Below, piece after piece: positions 12,601-22,397 of a stretch of DNA of 64,000 nt. The first letter of the stretch is position 1; every line of letters begins with the position of its first letter. Origin of the DNA: Saccoglossus kowalevskii (Eukaryota > Hemichordata > Enteropneusta > Harrimaniidae); assembly GCF_000003605.2 (NCBI RefSeq), contig NW_003141825.1, forward strand, positions 48,962-112,961. The letters are read 5' to 3'. The notes under the pieces were generated by a model. The model saw only the letters and a list, made by a program, of their open reading frames with translations. It was not told where the DNA came from and searched no databases. The translations under genes were made by a program, and so were the position numbers.

Positions 12601-15600
12601 GCTTTGCCACAAAATGATTAAGATATTTAGCAACTAACAAACCAGGGCAATCTATGTATTTCGGTATAACAAACTTTGGGCTATGCTATGCTAACAACTG
12701 TACTTTGACCATTCTTAAGAAGATGCCAATGTATTCCGGCAACTATATGTGACTTTTTAACTGTACCTGGATTTATGGTCTATACAAACTATTTTGATGG
12801 ATTTTGGTGTCTAAGACAATAGACAATAAACTGAATCTGCCTGTTGACAAGATGCAACTTTTGGGATTTTTTGTCTGGTTTTCATAAATACAAAATGACC
12901 ACCATATTACCAGGAAATGGCATAACTCATTATTTAATTAAAATTTTTCATTATTTTAAAAACGTTATTGTTTAAACGTATTGAAATGTGTTTTGACGTA
13001 ATCACTTAAACATGCTATATTTGCATAAATTCAAGATGATCGCCATATTAGACTACATGCATTGATTACTTTACATGTCTACTAAACAAGTGGTTGTAGC
13101 TTTGCATTTTTAAGATAGTGTAATTTTCTGATATTACAATTTTCGCATGATTTATTATTTATATGGATCCGAAACGACCAACACATTTTCATATGTGAAA
13201 CTTTAATATGCCTCTATTGTGCATATAGTGAAATCAGCTAATGATTTACCACTTTTTGTTGATTTATTAGTAATATAATCATTCCTATCACTAATGAAGT
13301 ATGTAATACACTTATCCATCTTAATAAGAGAATATATACACTGTAATTTGTCAACTCCAAAGATAGTCAAGAACATATTAGAAATATACTGGTTGTAATA
13401 AAAGCGTTAACTAGGCGATTTCATTGGCGATTCGAACGTATCGAAGGAGCTTCTTCACCGGCGGCAGCTGACATCACGCCTCGGTCAAAACTTGTGCTCG
13501 TGATTCCCATTAGTAAGGGCATTGCATTCAGGAAAATTGATGTTTATCGACACATGTTGCACATGCGCGGCGGGACGGCCACCGACCTTTAACCAATCAA
13601 GTATGGTTCATTGTTCATTTTTTTCATCATATTTGTTACCGGTCCCTGTCAACATCTCAATGTAACATGCTTCTGTGTGACATATACAGAATAAATACAC
13701 GGTAGTTATGTACGTGCACATTTATGCGACGATGTTACAGGATAGTCCCACATAAACAGCGAAAAAAGTCATGTTAGAGCAAGCACATCACCGTCAAATA
13801 ATATAATTTGAAACACAGACTCACACATTCAAAAATGGATCTAGTGCTCGTGCGTCATGTTTCCATGCACTAATTTGCAAATGTGCATATTCTCAACAAA
13901 GGTTGTAGTTGTGATGTTAGTGAATTAAAGTTTCGTGTCGATTTATTAAAATAAAATGTAACTGTGTCACAATCTGAAAGAGTATACATAAGCAATATGT
14001 ATTGTGCTACATTTTATGTTGAAAGACTCATTTCAGCCAATATCAATCACTGTTCTAGTGATTACATTATATTATGTGACCTCTAATGTGTATTATATCA
14101 TGAACAAATACCGTGGTGTTTATAAGATATTTAAAGATTTTACGTGGTCCTGAATAAGCATATGTTTCCACATCAACTTGCCTCCCGCCATAAATACTCC
14201 GTCTTATTCGCTGTTTATATGGGAGTATTCTGTATCAACGAGGCATAGACGTGCAAGCGCAAAGCCGCCATGTCCTCCTGTTACTATGACAACAATTGAT
14301 CATCGATTCATTAGTTTTGCATGTATTGAATATCTGATAATCACAAATACAATTTGTGTTAATAATTAAGATTTTAGAGAACATTGCTCAGCTGATTTCA
14401 CAATAAGCATAAGAGTGGCATAATTAAGGTTTCAGATATAAATTTATTGTCGTCATTTTCGATCCATACAAATACTATATCATGCAGGAATTGAATATGC
14501 AAATGACAGCAGAACCTACTTAGTATTATTCTAACTTTTAATCTAAGCAACATTCTTGGAGAGAATTCAATATATATTACTATGGCGGCCATCTTGATTT
14601 TATGCAGATAAATAGTATTTATGCAAATTAAAGAATGACCACATGATAGGTTCAAAAGACACTCGCTTCATCAAGTATACGGTCCCAGGAACCAATATTT
14701 ATCAACACATTTTGTATAGAGCCTAAATTCAGGTTGTGCTGGATTGACAAATCACCGAGTTACTATTCCCATGCTACAGGTGCGTTCACCCTTCTTTCCC
14801 CAGCCACTTGGATGGGTTTGCGCCGAGTCGATGGTCAGTTTCCCTTCGAATGGGTAGATTCTTCACCTGTAAGTTTTATAAATGTCTCATTTAAAAAAAA
14901 AACAAGTGATGTTATGATCTGTCATCATTTAAACATCAACCAATATACATAATATGTTTGAGGCATAATTTGTTTTTATTTTCAGTTTTGGTACAGTTAT
15001 TGGTCTGTCGGAGAACCCAATGACTCAGGTGGCAATGAAAACTGTGGCTCACTTTACCCTGACGGGACGTGGAATGACATATCGTGTTCAAATTCATATG
15101 GACATATATGCGAACAATCTTTAGGTAAAATACGGTCACGTAAACATTTGAAAAATATTTGCGCACATAAATACATTTGTGTAATGATCTGTATAGAACG
15201 AATGGTGTTAACGCGTTAGCTGTATCTAGTGTTTTAAATCGATTAGAAAACAAACCAATGCTTTGCTGGTTACTTACTTAATACTTTGGCAAATGTCCCG
15301 CTCTTGATAATAACAATTATAACATGTCCAATATTTACAAATATAATTTTAAATAGCATGCGACAATGGTTGGTATTATCGAGATGGTAGTTGTTACTTC
15401 TTTGGGAATTCAGCTGGAACATTTGAAGATTCAAGAAGATCCTGTCGTGTACTTGGGAGCTTCCTGGTTGTAATCAATGGTGCAGATGAACAGGCATACT
15501 TGGAAGGTAATAATTACGCTAAATGTTCTCTCTTATACATTTATTTATTTGGAAGTTTGACAATTATTTGGCTGAAACTATGGTAGCTCGTCAGTAGTAT

Positions 15601-17286
15601 GTCATAGAATCAGATTTAGCTAAACACATATTATTATAAAAATCACAAATAATTTTCATAAACAAATTTAAGTAATTTGATCTATTAACAATTTATCTAA
15701 TAAAAACAATAGTGATATGATTAAATTAAAAAATCATGTGATTGTTTCGGTGCATAAAATTGCGATAATTATTTCCATTTTTTAAATAAAAAAAGACGTG
15801 TAAGTATATGTTCAATAAAGAAGGAAATATTCAATGTTTTAAATTTTGTATGAAAGAAACGACAAACACGTGCACACATTTATATAAACGCAGTAGATCT
15901 ACTTAAGACCAATGTCTACATTGGATGCGTACCTTGAGTTGCCAGCAATAGTTAATTAATAATAGCATATTAATGATTTTCATGAATCTGGGACGTTCTA
16001 AACCCTACATTTAGAGTAAACAAATATTATTAAAAAATAGATTTTTCAAATACAAACTAGAAAGGTTTACCGAACTATGCCTCTAGTTCAAACAAGTCGC
16101 GCGTGCTGGTAGCGAAACCGGACACCCACCCGAATCCCATATCCACAGTGAACTACTCCCAACAAAAATGCACCGATTGCGATGAAAACATAATAACATA
16201 TTCTGTGTACATTATGTAAGTTTACATTGAAATGATCCTAATAAATAAGCACTTTTATTAGTTTTGATACAGCAAAACGGTGCACTATTATACTTGATTC
16301 ACGCCTCATTGGTTATAGAAACTCGTGTATTACTACGAAGCAATTCAGCGATAGGAAAACAGGGAACTCTTAACGTGCAATATTCATTGAGCCAAATGTT
16401 TGTAAGTAGATATTGTAGATTATGCTACGAATAAACAAATCCAATATGTTCTTATCAAAGGTTTTCTTGGGCAGACTAATTCATTTTATATTGGTCTAGA
16501 GCGTGTCGGGGAAACAACATTTTCGTGGCTGTGGGTCGATTCATCTGAGGTAAGTCATAAACCACTGCATGGTCAGTACTGACTAGGAGTAATCTCCCCA
16601 CAATAAAAAAAGTTGTAATTTTTTGTCTACATTGTATTTTACATCGGTTTCTGCTATACCATGGTTTTGGGCTGTATGTTTGACTCTTGTGGTCGGCAGT
16701 GCAAAAATCATTAATGAAAGAGAGTACATTATGCCCACTCACCCTGGATCGCGATGCACTGTGTATAACCATACGCCCAAATCAAGACTGAACATATTGC
16801 AGAGATTTGCAGGAATAAAGTGGTTCAAATCACCTTCAAATCACGCACTACTTTGAAATGAGAACGTGAAATGAGAACGTATAGTTTTGTAGTGGTACGA
16901 CGCCATACTCCATATAAAAAAATTTCCGTTCCAGAATATGTCAACCAAAGAAAATTACAATACTTCACTGTATTACTTACTGTTCCATTTGACATTCGAA
17001 TTAACTGAAAATACTTGTTATATTCAAAGCTATGGTATTCTAATTGGAATTTGTTTGAGCCTATAACAGCGGCGGTGTTGAAGACTGTGGACAAATATTA
17101 ACTGGCGGCAAGTGGAATGATGTTTCGTGCACAACGCAGCTTAACTACGTGTGCGAAAAACATGCAGGTAGATACAACGTGAATTTAACGTGTTGGCATT
17201 TTTGCCGTTTGTACAAGTAACAAGCATAAAGACGACACCGATAAATCTAATATTAGCGTTATCTTTGTTTGCTTTCAGGAACCTAA
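6508..17286 (+). CDS. Gene A: mucin-like protein with three C-type lectin domains
   Basis: Exons: 6508-6628, 7324-7467, 8423-9274, 9789-9947, 11064-11140, 11514-11658, 12147-12293, 14780-14868, 14986-15124, 15357-15506, 16461-16549, 17030-17167, 17279-17286. All have AG/GT ends, and phases agree throughout except for one missing base in the last CTLD. The product would be about 750 residues: a hydrophobic N-terminus (1-40), a Thr/Ser-rich region (41-372), then three long-form CTLDs (about 373-499, 500-625, 626-751). CTLD1 and CTLD2 keep EPN and WND, the residues that bind Ca2+ and mannose-type sugars in this family, so carbohydrate recognition at the cell surface or in secreted mucus is likely. 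A one-base deletion around 17063 turns EPN out of frame and gives a stop at 17099-17101, so this copy is damaged, polymorphic or mis-assembled there. The ATG at 6508 is the simplest start; in-frame codons continue upstream. Neighbouring genes B-D share the exon-per-domain, phase-1 style. Confidence 0.8.
7324..7467 (+). CDS. Gene A exon 2: Thr-rich spacer
   Basis: It follows cttcctcag and ends before GTAAGC, is 144 bases long and is symmetric phase 1-1. It encodes 48 residues rich in Thr/Ser/Pro with an NVT N-glycosylation site near its start and a second NVT. It continues directly into the mucin exon. Confidence 0.75.
8423..9274 (+). CDS. Gene A exon 3: mucin-like Ser/Thr-rich stalk
   Basis: A single 852-base exon, symmetric phase 1-1, encodes 284 residues dominated by Thr, Ser, Gly and Pro with almost no Cys. 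This is typical of a densely O-glycosylated stalk. Near 8890-9060 there is an imperfect 15-residue tandem repeat of the form SSPGGTSLGTTSGAT, repeated about four times with decay. The acceptor is attgtttcag, the donor is GTATGT. Confidence 0.85.
9674..9701 (+). repeat. (TTTA)n microsatellite in gene A intron 3
   Basis: Uninterrupted tttattta tetranucleotide run in the intron between the mucin exon and the first CTLD exon. Confidence 0.85.
9789..11658 (+). CDS. Gene A CTLD 1 (three exons)
   Basis: Exons 9789-9947, 11064-11140 and 11514-11658 (phases 1-1, 1-0, 0-1). They encode a long-form CTLD with six cysteines: ACAEGWLYRDGSCYF, ASCQSFGADL, the WIGL strand, WVDSSP, then EPNNFGGNENC and WNDVVC, ending YICEK. 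EPN plus WND is the mannose-type Ca2+/sugar site. The 1.1-kb intron 9948-11063 shows no recognised element. Confidence 0.9.
12147..15124 (+). CDS. Gene A CTLD 2 (three exons)
   Basis: Exons 12147-12293, 14780-14868 and 14986-15124, with the same phases as CTLD 1. Key features are the GSCY and TSCQS cysteines, NGADE, TWMGL, EWVDSSP, VGEPNDSGGNENC, TWNDISC and HICEQ, so the EPN/WND Ca2+ site is intact. The acceptor of the first exon (accaattag) has a poor pyrimidine tract. The 2.5-kb intron 12294-14779 carries a MITE at about 13445-13592. Confidence 0.87.
13445..13592 (-). mobile_element. Short MITE with TTAA end, copy 3 (reverse), in gene A intron
   Basis: Read in reverse from the TTAA at 13589-13592 it starts ttaaaggtcggtggccgtc, then CCGCCGCGCATGTGC, and shares gggaatcacgagcac with copy 2. 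It lies inside the intron between the first two exons of CTLD 2. The far end is approximate. Confidence 0.65.
15357..17167 (+). CDS. Gene A CTLD 3 (three exons), frame broken in last exon
   Basis: Exons 15357-15506, 16461-16549 and 17030-17167. The first two encode ACDNGWYYRDGSCYF, SCRVLGSFLV, FYIGLER and WLWVDSSE with the usual phases. The third starts LWYSNWNLFEP; after that, one base is missing compared with the EPN codons of CTLD 1 and 2. In the shifted frame the remainder (EDCGQ, KWNDVSC, YVCEK) is otherwise perfectly conserved, which points to a very recent loss, an allele or a sequencing error. As written, translation stops at 17099-17101. Confidence 0.8.
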
Positions 17287-17500
17287 AAATGATGACCGGA
17301 TTATATATATATTTATTTGTTTTACATTGCTTTTTCACGGAAAAAAGCGACAGTGTTCTCTCAGGTAGTGTCTGGGAAGGAAAAACAAATTTACTGCAAT
17401 CCGTTTTTTTGCCAACGTTTCTAACAATAATATATTTAGTAAGAATTGCAGTCACTAATTTTACTGTTAATAAAGAAAACAACAAAATTAAATTGAATTG
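17279..17500 (+). other. Gene A terminal exon: last codons, stop and 3' UTR
   Basis: The acceptor tttgctttcag precedes GA ACC TAA, so the intended reading frame ends Gly-Thr-stop at 17284-17286. An AATAAA poly(A) signal lies at 17469-17474. No membrane helix follows the lectin domains, which fits a protein anchored at its N-terminus or secreted. Confidence 0.6.
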
Positions 17501-17615
17501 AATGGGAATAAGATTATGTAAACAGGGGATATATTTTTATATGCAGCAGCTTAGTTCACAATTGTATATTCACTTCAGTGTGTTAATGTACACAACACAG
17601 GTTTAACAGTGAATG

Positions 17616-17760
17616 TTTTTTTTTATTATTATTAATAGTTTATTCAAATGTCTGGGCCTCTGCCCATCACATCAATCATTATAATACAAAATTAAACAAA
17701 TACATCACTGTTAGTTCAAAATTGACAGAAAGTTATCACGGATTTTGAAAGAATTATGTA
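17616..17760 (-). mobile_element. LINE 3' tail fragment
   Basis: On the minus strand the sequence reads gggcagaggcccagacat, then AATAAACTATTAATAATAATAA and an A run: a typical 3' UTR and short-repeat tail of a CR1-like LINE. The 3' tail points left. The upstream body is not clearly readable, though a reverse-transcriptase piece in the same orientation lies at 19202-19498. Confidence 0.55.
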
Positions 17761-18974
17761 CATACACTGGAAGTTTATATTGTGTTCCCGGGTTTAGTGG
17801 TTTTTATATTACACTTTGTAATAATATTATTAAGTTTGCATGGAGTGCATAGCCATATTATGTGAGTGTTTAGGTAATAAAGTGTTGAACACCCTGTATT
17901 GTACTCATTGTTCTGTGGGTGGGTGCGAGTGAATAAGTATATACCTTTGTACATATACAGTATGCCCTCTATGTGCATTACAAATGTAAATGAGATTCAA
18001 GTATCCATGGGTAATTGAAGGTGTTGAAATCATTGAAAAGAGAGTCTGAATAGTTCGCTACACCATAAACTGATACAGCCAAACCCATGTAAATCACTTG
18101 TGGTATATTCTGATCAGTCACATGACTGGTCCTCAATTTTGCATATGCAGTTTTAAAATGCCCATTGCAAAACGTTCCAAAATATAAAGCCAATAAAACG
18201 TATATCAAGCGTCCATAGGTGGGTACAGCCATAGAGGCCAATGTATAGCTGACCCCTATGCCGTTAAAACTCATATTGGTGCTTAACAAATGTACTTTAA
18301 ATCTCGTGTGTGAGTTCTGGTTACCGCGTGACCAGGCATACAACAGAGCTTCAATATATTCAGGGGTGACTCGCAATGTGTTACAAAATATTAGTATATA
18401 GACAAGTTCATATACAGATGCACGTTCGAAAAATTATATTTGGTATGCGCAACACGCATACGTAAAATTAGCCCAACAAAAGGATAACCATGCTGGCTGA
18501 CAAAGTAATGGTTTAAGTATAAATCGAAATAATGGGATGATAAACTACGAAGAATTCTCTCACAACAATGCAAATCGTTAAAATAAACACCACCCCCAAA
18601 CTGGAACATCTCGTCGTGGTGTTTGTGCGATGTCAACGTTACAGGATGCCACAATCATTTACCATCATAATTCCCTTGATAAACTGGTAGCGACGCAGTT
18701 AGCATGCCAAGACGTAATCTTGTACAGATTAATGGTCTCTCAATGCCATTGCAGCCGCATGCAGACACACGGGTTGAATTGATTGTCACTCCTAATAAAG
18801 CTTTACATTTCACACACGCTGATCACATGACCTCTGTGATATAATTGTCTGATGAATTTGTTCCTAATTTTCGGACATTTAATGTTTGGAAATGTTTAAT
18901 TTTTAATTTATTCCACTAGTATGTTTAGGATTTGATTTATGACCTCTGTATGGTCTTGACGACAATTCAATTTC
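17761..18974. other. Unassigned region with minus-strand frames
   Basis: Two consecutive minus frames (18391-18654 and 17978-18376; 87 and 132 residues) have no motif I recognise. They could be the eroded body of the LINE whose tail is at 17616 or chance frames. No splice structure was seen. Confidence 0.3.
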
Positions 18975-19890
18975 AGACGCTCGTTTACGAGGCTTTTCGT
19001 CGCTTTTTCGAACTTTCCACTACGGGTTTAGAAAAAAACAACCACCTAGTAAATTTCCAAATATAGCTAGCAACTTTGCAGTCGCTTTACGCAACTTTGT
19101 ACGATATTTCTTAACGTTTTTCCGTTTTCAGTTTGCATGGCCGTCTGTATATATATTTTGGGCGCGCGTTAACTCGATTTTTTGAGTAATTATTCTAACT
19201 TTCAACTGTGGGATTCAGTAAGACGGGCACTTAGGAAACATTTATCGAGATACATTTCACAACGCTGTACAATAATAATTTCAAGGACTTTCGATGTAAC
19301 TGTACATATGGCATTCGGTCTATAGTTATCCTTGTTTGTCAGGTGACCTGTTTTATTCTTAACAATTGGAATAAGAATAGTATTTATAAAATTACTGGGA
19401 AAAACACCACGACTCAATGATGCTGTAAAGATTAAGGCCAACGAATAACACAGACGTTGATTAGCATTTTCAAGATTTACCCACAGGTAGTTTACCAATT
19501 GCGATGTTCACACCAGATGCGTCAATTTTTCGGAAGCTGCGAACGTGTTCCGGGTCCGAAATCCATCTCGTCACATGTTTTGTACGCTATTTCATAATAG
19601 TATACGTTGAGCTCGTTATATAGTCTGGTATCATATATGGGGCTTTCGCTCGAATAACTCGAGTAACTTATCTAACTGCGGGGTCGGTAGGAAATGTCAA
19701 TCAAATCTACCAACTTTTAACACGTTTTTTACAACTTAACATTTTAGATTGAGCTCATGTGGGATAATCACTCGATTTTGAATAGATTTTTTAACTTTTA
19801 ACTGTGGGGTTTGGTAGACAACCACGTAGGTCGTATTTACATACAAATCTACCAACTTTCCATTTACTTTTCACAATTTTGCAGGATCTT
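18975..19890. repeat. Degenerate tandem repeat, roughly 115-bp units, split by a LINE piece
   Basis: Four related segments begin near 18980, 19169, 19651 and 19766. They share the pattern actcgatttttt, taacttt, caactgtgggg, ttggtaga, and caaatctaccaacttt. The last two starts are 115 bases apart. The LINE fragment 19202-19498 separates the second and third. Confidence 0.5.
19202..19498 (-). mobile_element. LINE reverse-transcriptase fragment
   Basis: The 98-residue minus frame contains SLSRGVFPSNFINTILIPIV, KDNYRPNAICTVTSKVLE and RCEMYL. This is the conserved NYRPIA region near the start of LINE reverse-transcriptase domains. It lacks the downstream catalytic (F/Y)ADD part, so it is a dead fragment. 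Confidence 0.8.
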
Positions 19891-20034
19891 TGTGCCAGAT
19901 TAGAGCCACCTTTACCGTCTATAGTCAAAAAGACTTTACGAAATTAAGTGCGACGTTACAAATTGTGTTAGCCAGGTGATTTGGTCAGTTGGTGTCCCTT
20001 GCAAGTACTTGCCGCTCCCGATGGGGCTCGTTAA

Positions 20035-20215
20035 TGTAATAATAATCGATAATTTATCATTAACCGATAATGTAACACGAATTAACCGATAATTTAATAA
20101 AAACAAATGTAACAACTCGCAACCGATAATGTAACTAAAATTAACTGATAATGATATGTATTTTTCGAACAACTGACAATGAAACAAGATGAACATCGAT
20201 AAGGTAATAACATAT
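20035..20215. repeat. Degenerate short repeat (aaccgataatgtaac)
   Basis: About six imperfect copies of a motif like ttaaccgataatgtaac occur in 180 bases, with variants such as actgataatg and acatcgataaggtaa. Confidence 0.55.
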
Positions 20216-20318
20216 TTACTGTTTATGAGATGGACTCCCTTATCACCCTATTCCGCGAAGTAAGAACGGATTTAGCAGAAAATAAGTTCACTCCTATTTT
20301 AAACAAGTCAATGTCTTT

Positions 20319-20606
20319 TTGAGTAACTGTGATGTTATATGCTTTTCAGATTATGACACAATAGTAGCGTTCACGCGCAACTTCTTATCACGGATCAAAA
20401 TGTCAAATACTTTAGCCTGTGCTACGAAAACGTACGTGAACGCTTGCCACGGGTTAAGAAATGCTACGGTTGAATATGACCTGTTTTTAAGACCCGGTCC
20501 AGATCCTCAGCACGGGCTAAATGTTCGTAAACGCTTTGCTCGGGCTCTGCTCCCAAACGCTTTTGTAGTCAACGTTCATTTGAAAGATATCACGCAAAGC
20601 ACATAA
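20319..20606 (+). CDS. Hypothetical frame, 95 residues, unrecognised
   Basis: An open frame of more even base composition than its surroundings. An acceptor-like gcttttcag ends at about 20349 inside it, after which it reads DYDTIVAFTRNFLSRI and DLFLRPGPDPQHGLN. It could be an isolated exon, a gene fragment or chance. No partner exon or family was identified. Confidence 0.25.
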   Translation: MSNCDVICFSDYDTIVAFTRNFLSRIKMSNTLACATKTYVNACHGLRNATVEYDLFLRPGPDPQHGLNVRKRFARALLPNAFVVNVHLKDITQST

Positions 20607-22312
20607 AGAGATAATTGTTTTTTGAGAAAAATAAACATACGTTAAGATCTGTGCTACTTCCTTTTCTACTTCAATCTCTCCTTTCTGAATTTGCCTTGGT
20701 ATTGTTTTATAACCGTGAGTATTCATACATAAAATGCCTGAAGATTTTTGCATATTCTTAACAAATTTGGGCGTTCCTTAGCTCGTGCAAGACACATTTC
20801 CCTCCCTTGGACACAATAATGTCTATCTGATATACAAACATACGAGATTAGCTTAAATTGTAGCCTGCACTTAATTTGGGTATTGTGAACACTATTAATA
20901 GCAACTTCTTGTTGACTGTTAAAATAAATAAATCTTAATAATTGGGAACCCAAATTAAATTAGAAAAGCTTTCTGGGAAGCATATTGTGTTTTTTTTTTG
21001 TTCCTATAGAGAGCCCAATGAAAATTACTTTATTGTATATTGGCCTACCCTCTTTAAATAAAGTGTTAAATAAAATACGGTTTTAGCGTCATGTGTCCGT
21101 CAATCTTTTTAATTTATTGTTTAAAGGCAATGTCCAGCAATGTGGATTTATGTGTCTTTGAATATCACAGCAATGATTATATGTTGTATCCATGACAATA
21201 AATAGTGTACTAGTTGAGGTGAAGCTTGAATAATTAACTGCTGACAATCAATGTCACGTGACGTTGGGCTGCCGAAACTGAGTGCGCCATACAGTCTTCA
21301 TAAATATTTACACATTTACATTCATAAAATGTATCAATTGTGGTATGCCTGATGTCTGACTTTCGAGAATGTTTTATGTGTCGCGATCGAGTCTAAATTG
21401 GTTTTATCATTACGTGCTTGCGATATTAGTTAATTGTGAGTAGATTAAGCGCATGCGTCATTTCTGCAGCAACAATCCCCTTGCGAAAAGACGCTTCTAT
21501 GATGCAAATGCGTTAATTTGTATTATAATGAAGAATATCGTTACGTGACAAATTATTATAGTATATATGACATAGTATGTTGATATCCACAAATATTTAC
21601 ATGGCTTCATCTATGTCTAAAATGGCTGCGAGTCGGCCATTTTTGTTCAAGTAAAAAAAATTAGACAGACATGGGTCGTTGTTCGTTGATGTTTGAATGA
21701 GGTTGTACAATGAGTGTCTGAGATAAGATTCTGGACGGACGGACATAACCTAATTGTATAGTACACGATTTCGGATTTGCCCGAAACTGAGACCGAAAAC
21801 GTCAGTGTGCGATCAGGTGAAATCGATTACATTAACACACAACTAGGTGAGGTTCATGACGCGTATAATTCGTTGACAAATAGCGTCAGATAATTGTGGA
21901 TTATTACTACAGTCTTAACAATAACCGTCAGAGTTGTGTTTGGTTTGTAGTGAGGCCATTGACTGTTTTCTGTCACTCACGCGCATAATCTCCTCATAGG
22001 TCTTCTCGGTTTTATCGAAGATAGTATAATCAACATAATTCGACGTGAAGGGTGTATTTGCACCTAGTTATTAAGCTGGGCACATCAAACATGAGGTCCA
22101 ACCTTTTTGACACTAACCTGAATTCCTTTAATAATGTCAATTTCATGGTTGAAAATGTACTGTCTTTGCTTGTGTCCTTATAGCCCAACGTGCCCGCAGT
22201 TGAAATCCCGGAGACTGTGTAGACAAACCCCTAAAAAGTTACGAAGTGAAAATATCGATATATTGGTATTTTGTGTTTGTGGGAATTGTTACTAGTTTAC
22301 GTATAAATCACC
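20607..22312. other. Intergenic, nothing recognised
   Basis: No coding motif, repeat or element boundary was identified. The sequence precedes the isolated signal-peptide exon. Confidence 0.5.
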
Positions 22313-22397
22313 ATGTGTGCAAGATATTTACTCCACAGTCTGACGTTGGCAGTTGTTGTTCTAGTTTCAATAACGCCACGGCATGTACAACCAACAG
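22313..22397 (+). CDS. Isolated signal-peptide exon (family of genes B-D)
   Basis: ATG at 22313 starts MCARYLLHSL, a hydrophobic LAVVVLVSI core, then TPRHVQPT, and the exon ends in phase 1 before GTAAGAATA. Length, hydrophobic core, a Thr-Pro or Ser-Pro turn and phase match the first exons of genes B, C and D (for example MLTPWSTQV in B). No six-cysteine repeat exon was found before gene B. It may be the surviving first exon of a lost fourth copy, an alternative first exon for gene B 8.2 kb downstream, or the start of a gene partly hidden by the gap at 28192-29021. Confidence 0.5.
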
